Source: JAJFJD01 sp965228975 (GTDB lineage: Bacteria; Pseudomonadota; Alphaproteobacteria; UBA8366). From it: a stretch of DNA of 64,000 nucleotides. Shown here one piece after another: positions 59,802-64,000 of the stretch. The stretch's first letter is position 1; every line of letters starts with the position of its first letter. Location: NCBI GenBank assembly GCA_965228975.1, contig OZ245851.1, positions 1,302,001 through 1,366,000 of the forward strand, in the 5' to 3' direction. The position numbers and the translations under genes were made by a program. The notes under the pieces are model-generated. The model did no database searches. It saw only the letters and a program-made list of their open reading frames with translations, and had not been told where the DNA came from.

Positions 59802-60200
59802 CACGGAATTCGCCGCTGCCGCGGGATCGCGCAGGGGCACTTGGTTCTTACGCCAAGACGCCGAACATCGGCACAAAGGGGATGCGGCGGGCATAGTGTT
59901 GCGGTGGGAGCAACACTGTCTCCGCCGCAGTTTTTTTGCCCGATGCGAAATGCCGAGGCCGGCAAGACACTCCGCAAATGACTCGATCCGGTCTCGGTGT
60001 CGCACGCCGACGGCGATTGATATTCGAAAAAGTATGGATAATCGAAAATAAATTGACGGTCTTTTGGCCCGCCGATATCCTTTTCCGATCGATCAACAAT
60101 GAGGCTGGCGGCGCTTCGATCTCGCCAGCCAAATCTGATACCGCGGAGGGGGCGACGCGATGCTGCGAGGTTTGTGCCCTGCGGTGTGGTGCGGAGCGCC
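59802..60200. other. Intergenic region before the TRAP operon
   Basis: About 400 bases. A stretch near 60020-60100 is AT-rich and likely contains the promoter of the TRAP operon. No gene. Confidence 0.4.
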
Positions 60201-60737
60201 ATGACGGAAGATCCGGAAGCCGACCCGAAGCCCGCCAAGCGGAAATTCCGCGATTTGGCATTGCCCTTGCGCGTACTTGTCGGGATTGCGTTTGCGACGA
60301 TCGTGACACTCACGATCGCGCAGGTTGCCTTCCGGTTCATCCTGAATAGTCCGCTGGTTTGGAGCGAGGAAGTCGTCCGGATCTTGCTGGTCTGGATGAC
60401 ATTCATCGGCGCCGCGGTGGTGTGCTGGGACGGCCGGCATCTCAACGTCGACGTCTTGTTCAATCGCTTGCCGACGCGCCTGCGCCGTATCGTGCGCATC
60501 TTCAACGCGATCGTTGGGATCGGATTTCTCGCGGCACTCGCCTGGTACAGCATCCCGCTGCTGGAAATCGGCTGGTATGTCGGCAGCGGCGCCCTCGACC
60601 TGCCGGATACCGTTTTGCGTGCGCCGGCATTCGTCGGCGGCGTGCTGATGATCGTCTTCATCCTGTTGCGCTGGTTTTACCGCCGTCCGCGTGAGTCCAA
60701 GACAGGCGACGCGTCGAACACCACCGACGCGATCTGA
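60201..60737 (+). CDS. TRAP transporter small permease (DctQ type)
   Basis: The 178-residue membrane protein has four hydrophobic segments with the DctQ pattern: LPLRVLVGIAFATIVTLTIAQVAFRFILNSPLVWSEEVVRILLVWMTFIGAAVVCWDGRHLNVD. It helps the large permease to import an organic anion in a sodium-coupled manner. It overlaps no neighbour; DctM follows after 11 bases. Confidence 0.9.
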   Translation: MTEDPEADPKPAKRKFRDLALPLRVLVGIAFATIVTLTIAQVAFRFILNSPLVWSEEVVRILLVWMTFIGAAVVCWDGRHLNVDVLFNRLPTRLRRIVRIFNAIVGIGFLAALAWYSIPLLEIGWYVGSGALDLPDTVLRAPAFVGGVLMIVFILLRWFYRRPRESKTGDASNTTDAI

Positions 60738-60748
60738 GGTCCGGGCGC

Positions 60749-62038
60749 ATGCTGCTGACCATCATGCTGCTTCTTCTGGTGTTCCTGATTCTGTGCGGCA
60801 TGCCCTTGTTCCTTGCCATGGGCCTGACGTCGGTCGGTTTCCTGTTGGCGACCGACACATCGCTGTCGATGGTCGCGCAGCGGATGACGACGGCTGTCGA
60901 CTCCTTCCTGATCCTGGCGATCCCGTTCTTCTATCTCGCCGGAGAATTGATGAACGCCTGCAAGCTGACCGACAAGATCGTCGCCATGTCGAAGGCACTG
61001 GTCGGGCATATCCATGGCGGGCTGGCGCAGGTCAACATCTTCGCCTCGATGATCTTCGCCGGCATGTCGGGATCGGCGACGGCGGACACGGCGGCGCTCG
61101 GATCGGTGTTGATCCCCGGCATGAAGAAGGAAGGCTACCCGCCGGAGTTCGCGGCCGCCGTCACGGTGGCGTCCGCGATGGTCGGGCCGATCATCCCGCC
61201 CAGTATCGGCATGGTGATCTACGGCGCGTTGGCCGATGTGTCGATAGGCCGGTTGCTGCTGGCGGGAATACTGCCCGGCGTTACGGTGATCTTCGTGCAG
61301 ATGATCTTCACCTGGTATCTGTCCAAGAAACGCGGATACCCCCGTTATCCGCGCGCCTCGATGGGCGAGGCGGCCCGCGCCACGTGGAAAGGCGCGCCGG
61401 CGGTTTTCTTTCCGATGATCATCGTCGGCGGCATCCTGTCCGGTGTCTTCACCCCGACCGAAGCCGCCGCGGTTGCGGTCCTGTACGGTCTGACCCTGGG
61501 ATTGCTCCTCTATCGCAACGTGGGACCTGTCGAGATCTGGCGAACGCTCCTGACCGTGTCCTGGGGGACGGTGCGGGTTCTGATCATCGTCGCCATCGCA
61601 TCGACCTTTAGTTGGATCCTCATCCGCGAGCAGGTGCCGCAGCAGATCGCGGGCTTTCTGAGCGAATTCACCACCGACCGCTACGCCATCTTGGCGTTGA
61701 TGGTGATCTTCCTCTTGCTGGTCGGCCTGTTCATGGTGGCTTCCTCGGCGGAGATCGTGTTGACGCCGATCCTGGTGCCGGTGGTCATGAGTTTCGGGAT
61801 CGATCCGGTGCATTTCGGCGTGCTGATGATCTTCGTTCTGATCATCGGGGGAGGGACGCCGCCTGTCGGGGTGCTGTTGTTCATCGCGCAGGATATCGCG
61901 CAGGTGCCGTTCAACCGCATGGTCCGTGCGATGGCGCCGTATTACGTGCCGCTATTCGTTGCCGTGGTGATTATCGCGGCCTTCCCGCAACTCAGCCTTT
62001 GGATACCCAACATGGTGTTCGGACCGGGCATCAAGTGA
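60749..62038 (+). CDS. TRAP transporter large permease (DctM type)
   Basis: The 429-residue integral protein has about 12 hydrophobic segments and DctM marks: MIFAGMSGSATADTAALGSVLIPGMKKEGYPPEFAAAVTVASAMVGPIIPPSIGMVIYG, and IIGGGTPPVGVLLFIAQDIA. This is the transport channel of the TRAP system. Confidence 0.94.
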   Translation: MLLTIMLLLLVFLILCGMPLFLAMGLTSVGFLLATDTSLSMVAQRMTTAVDSFLILAIPFFYLAGELMNACKLTDKIVAMSKALVGHIHGGLAQVNIFASMIFAGMSGSATADTAALGSVLIPGMKKEGYPPEFAAAVTVASAMVGPIIPPSIGMVIYGALADVSIGRLLLAGILPGVTVIFVQMIFTWYLSKKRGYPRYPRASMGEAARATWKGAPAVFFPMIIVGGILSGVFTPTEAAAVAVLYGLTLGLLLYRNVGPVEIWRTLLTVSWGTVRVLIIVAIASTFSWILIREQVPQQIAGFLSEFTTDRYAILALMVIFLLLVGLFMVASSAEIVLTPILVPVVMSFGIDPVHFGVLMIFVLIIGGGTPPVGVLLFIAQDIAQVPFNRMVRAMAPYYVPLFVAVVIIAAFPQLSLWIPNMVFGPGIK

Positions 62039-62051
62039 TTGGAAGGAGACG

Positions 62052-62849
62052 ATGACCAAGAAACATCTGCTGAAAGACATGACGTGGGTCGAGTTCAAAG
62101 AACGATTGCCCGAGAACCCCACGATCCTGCTGCCGTTCGGCTCGCAGGAAGAACAAGGGCCGATGGCGCCGATGGGCGACTGGATGCTGACCGAGGCGAT
62201 CGCCGATACCATCGCCGAACGGTCGGGCGCGATCGCCGCGCCGACGATGCCGTTCGGCTATGCGGACTATTTCCGGCCGATCCCCGGTGGCATCGCCATG
62301 CGGCCGGACACCTTCAAGAACGTCCTGTGGGACATCTGCGAGAATTTCCTGAACCACGATCTGGATCATCTGGTCGTCTTCAATGGGCATAGCGGGAATT
62401 TTCCGCTGATCGACCAGACGATTCGTAAGATCAAGGAGGAGCGCGGCGTGATGATCCCCTGCATCAACGTCTGGCGGTTGATGACCCCGGAAAAATGGCA
62501 GGAGTTTCACCCCGAGCTCGGGACCAAGGCCTTCGGCCATGGCGGCGACCCGCTGACGTCCGTCTACCTGCATCTGTTCCCGGATTTGATGCGGATGGAC
62601 CTGGCCGAGCCGGCGGGGAAGCCCGGTGAATTGATCGGCTTGCCGACGGCGGGCCTGAACGCGGTCACATTCCAGGGTGTCGACATCAACGTGGCCGTCG
62701 ACATCACCGACCGGTGCGCCAACGGAGTCGCGGGCGGCGATCCGACGCAATCCACGCCGGAAATCGGCGCGAAAATCACCGACTACATCGTCGAATACAC
62801 CGTTGCATTCATCGACCACTTGAAAAGCGTGGAAACACGCGTGCGATAG
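62052..62849 (+). CDS. Creatininase-family protein with altered metal motif
   Basis: The 265-residue protein is of the creatininase fold with the GSQEEQGPMAPMGDW start: the expected Glu-x-His pair (G-S-x-E-x-H-G-P) becomes E33-x-Q35, and the D43 ligand is kept. The later NGHSGN His is kept, but the E of the H-x-G-E motif is D (GHGGDPLTS). The substrate is probably a cyclic amide or a similar ring hydrolysed by water. Position within the TRAP operon suggests it acts on the imported compound. Confidence 0.85.
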   Translation: MTKKHLLKDMTWVEFKERLPENPTILLPFGSQEEQGPMAPMGDWMLTEAIADTIAERSGAIAAPTMPFGYADYFRPIPGGIAMRPDTFKNVLWDICENFLNHDLDHLVVFNGHSGNFPLIDQTIRKIKEERGVMIPCINVWRLMTPEKWQEFHPELGTKAFGHGGDPLTSVYLHLFPDLMRMDLAEPAGKPGELIGLPTAGLNAVTFQGVDINVAVDITDRCANGVAGGDPTQSTPEIGAKITDYIVEYTVAFIDHLKSVETRVR

Positions 62850-62863
62850 AAGGGAGAACTGTC

Positions 62864-63850
62864 ATGAAGAGGACATCCATCTTAAAAGTCGCGGCGTTGA
62901 CGGTATCAACCGGGCTGATCGGCATGATCGCCGTCGGGGCGCAGGCCGCCGAGGTGCGCTACGGGCTCTGGGCGAAGAAGGGCGAGCCGCAATACGACGG
63001 CGCGGTCAAGTTCAAGGAGATCTTGGAGGCCGAGTCCAAGGGCAAATACAACGTCAAGATCTATCCGGGAAACCAGCTCGGCACGCCGCGCGAAATGCTG
63101 GCGCAGCTCGCCATCGGCACGACGCAGATCATGGCCAGCGGCGATCCCGGCATCAAGGAGATCGAATATCTCGCCCTGCCGTATTTGATGAAGGGGATCG
63201 GCAACTATGCCGCCGTCATCGCCAGCCCGCTCGGGCAGAAGTGGAACGAGAAGCTGGTGAAACAGCGCAAGGTGCGCATTCTCGGCTTCCTGCCGCGCAG
63301 CCCGCGCCAGATCAGCACCAACAAGGTCATCAACTCAATGGCCGACATGAAGGGACTGAAACTGCGCACGCCGACGCGGGACTACTATGTGGAATCGATC
63401 ACCGCGCTCGGCGCGAAACCGACGCCGATGGCGTTCAAGGAGGTCTACACCGCGCTGCAGACCGGGGTCGTCGACGGGCAGGAGAACCCTGTCGAGACGA
63501 TCTACGCGCAGAAATTCTATGAGGTCCAAAAGGCGATCGCGCTGATCGATTATATCGACAAGCCAGCCTACGTGATGATCAGCGACGCTTTCTGGAACAA
63601 GCTGTCGGCGGCGGACCAGAAGCTGTTCAAGAAGGCCCAGGCGGCATCGCGCAAGGTTGTCGTCGATACCTTGCCGAAGATGCAGAAAGACTTGCTCGCC
63701 AAGATGAAGGCGGCGGGCATCACCGTGACGCGCCCGGACAAGGCCGAGTTCATCGCGGCGACGCAAAAGGTCCGCGACAAGTTGGGCAAGGCCCGTTGGG
63801 GCGAGAAGGACTACAAGACGGTCGTCGAGATCGGCAAGAAGGACTTCTGA
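62864..63850 (+). CDS. TRAP transporter substrate-binding protein (DctP type)
   Basis: The 328-residue protein has a signal peptide (about 1-28, ending GAQA), a mature start AEVRYGLWAKKGEPQYDGAVKFKEILE and the DctP motifs GTPREMLAQLAIGTTQI and the GLKLRTPTRDYYVES/YTALQTGVVDGQENPVETI segment that lines the ligand site, with the Arg in RTPT likely to bind a carboxylate. It follows the creatininase gene, so the operon order is Q-M-creatininase-P. The imported solute is unknown. Confidence 0.93.
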   Translation: MKRTSILKVAALTVSTGLIGMIAVGAQAAEVRYGLWAKKGEPQYDGAVKFKEILEAESKGKYNVKIYPGNQLGTPREMLAQLAIGTTQIMASGDPGIKEIEYLALPYLMKGIGNYAAVIASPLGQKWNEKLVKQRKVRILGFLPRSPRQISTNKVINSMADMKGLKLRTPTRDYYVESITALGAKPTPMAFKEVYTALQTGVVDGQENPVETIYAQKFYEVQKAIALIDYIDKPAYVMISDAFWNKLSAADQKLFKKAQAASRKVVVDTLPKMQKDLLAKMKAAGITVTRPDKAEFIAATQKVRDKLGKARWGEKDYKTVVEIGKKDF

Positions 63851-63885
63851 GCCGAAATTAAACTTCCCAAAGCCTCCTAAGCACT

Positions 63886-63912
63886 CGGCCTCCTTCGCGA
63901 GGCCGCCTTTTT
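63886..63912 (+). terminator. Rho-independent terminator of the TRAP operon
   Basis: A GC-rich stem (CGGCCTC at 63886-63892 and GAGGCCG at 63899-63905) is followed by CC and five T (63908-63912). It lies 35 bases past the dctP stop and overlaps the end of the next gene by two bases. Confidence 0.85.
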
Positions 63913-64000
63913 AGGTGGTGTCGACGCGCTGATCGATGGCGCCGAAGAGCGATGCGCCCGCCGCATCCCGCATTTCGATGCGGACGCGGTCGTCGTGTTT
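63911..64000 (-). CDS. Fumarylacetoacetate hydrolase-family protein, 3' end
   Basis: Reading the minus strand from the right edge gives 29 residues (KHDDRVRIEMRDAAGASLFG... ending VDTT) and a TAA stop at 63911-63913. The segment DRVRIEMRDAAGxSLFGAI is the C-terminal strand of FAH-family hydrolases and decarboxylases. The rest is outside the window. It converges on the TRAP operon and probably acts on a similar carbon compound (inference). Confidence 0.7.
   Translation of the reverse strand, partial: KHDDRVRIEMRDAAGASLFGAIDQRVDTT

Noticed and set aside
59798..60661. Long minus-strand frames opposite the start of the TRAP operon
   Set aside because: They run antisense to a clear DctQ gene and have Arg/Ser-rich translations typical of shadow frames.
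1..64000. CRISPR arrays, insertion sequences or prophage
   Set aside because: No regularly spaced repeats, transposase, integrase, capsid or tail signatures were seen on reading the window.

Overview
The window reads as chromosomal DNA of a GC-rich alphaproteobacterium, most likely of Rhodospirillales type. This rests on the alaC-like/hom/glpX/recJ gene order, an xre gene of the type common in that group, a lone hook-protein gene with a candidate sigma-54 promoter, PAS_5-like proteins, Flp pilins and many TauD/TfdA dioxygenases. Gene-dense GC-rich DNA alternates with short AT-rich intergenic stretches. I see no rRNA, CRISPR array, insertion sequence, prophage or plasmid backbone. One tRNA gene, tRNA-Glu(UUC), is present.

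Layout. 0-6.2 kb is housekeeping: the end of an aminotransferase, homoserine dehydrogenase, GlpX, RecJ, then flgE on the other strand and tRNA-Glu. 6.2-14.4 kb is mixed accessory DNA: a membrane protein, an XRE regulator, a catabolic cluster (Rieske dioxygenase alpha and beta, an enolase-superfamily enzyme, a signal-less NMT1/THI5-like protein, and the decayed 3' end of a second enolase gene), a Na/Pi-type transporter and a universal stress protein. 14.4-22.2 kb holds an exostosin-like glycosyltransferase, a GNAT-like protein, two PAS-like proteins, a TauD enzyme, a formyltransferase, a sulfatase and a PrpB-type lyase. 22.3-42.2 kb is the signalling and surface region: a TadG-like von Willebrand protein, an H-NOX gene with its HNOBA histidine kinase, a VPLPA-CTERM surface protein, two Flp pilins each preceded by a LuxR-type regulator, a related PilZ protein, a CheY-like regulator, a DUF1194 protein and two more PAS-like proteins, with some metabolic genes between them. 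42.2-50.1 kb is mostly ordinary (TetR and enoyl-CoA hydratase, DUF4197, formyltransferase, hemerythrin, LemA/DUF3137, MlaC, small membrane proteins). 51.0-54.5 kb carries a ParA-like ATPase coupled to a large SPOR-domain membrane protein, facing a second SPOR protein. 54.8-58.9 kb is a GST, TfdA and CoxL-like operon. 60.2-63.9 kb is a TRAP transporter operon with a creatininase-like enzyme, facing a fumarylacetoacetase-family gene cut by the window edge.

The strongest candidate for something undescribed is at 31.3-40.4 kb. Three paralogous regulators share a receiver-like domain in which every key phosphorylation residue is replaced (DD to GG, the phospho-acceptor Asp to Ala, Val or Leu, the conserved Lys to Ser or Arg). 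Two end in a LuxR helix-turn-helix and each lies directly upstream of an orphan Flp pilin gene. The third ends in a PilZ domain with intact c-di-GMP motifs. With the H-NOX/kinase pair, TadG-like protein and VPLPA-CTERM protein nearby, this suggests phosphorylation-independent control of pilin expression or surface attachment. That functional link is inference. Gene calls rest on motifs read by eye, and no database search was run.
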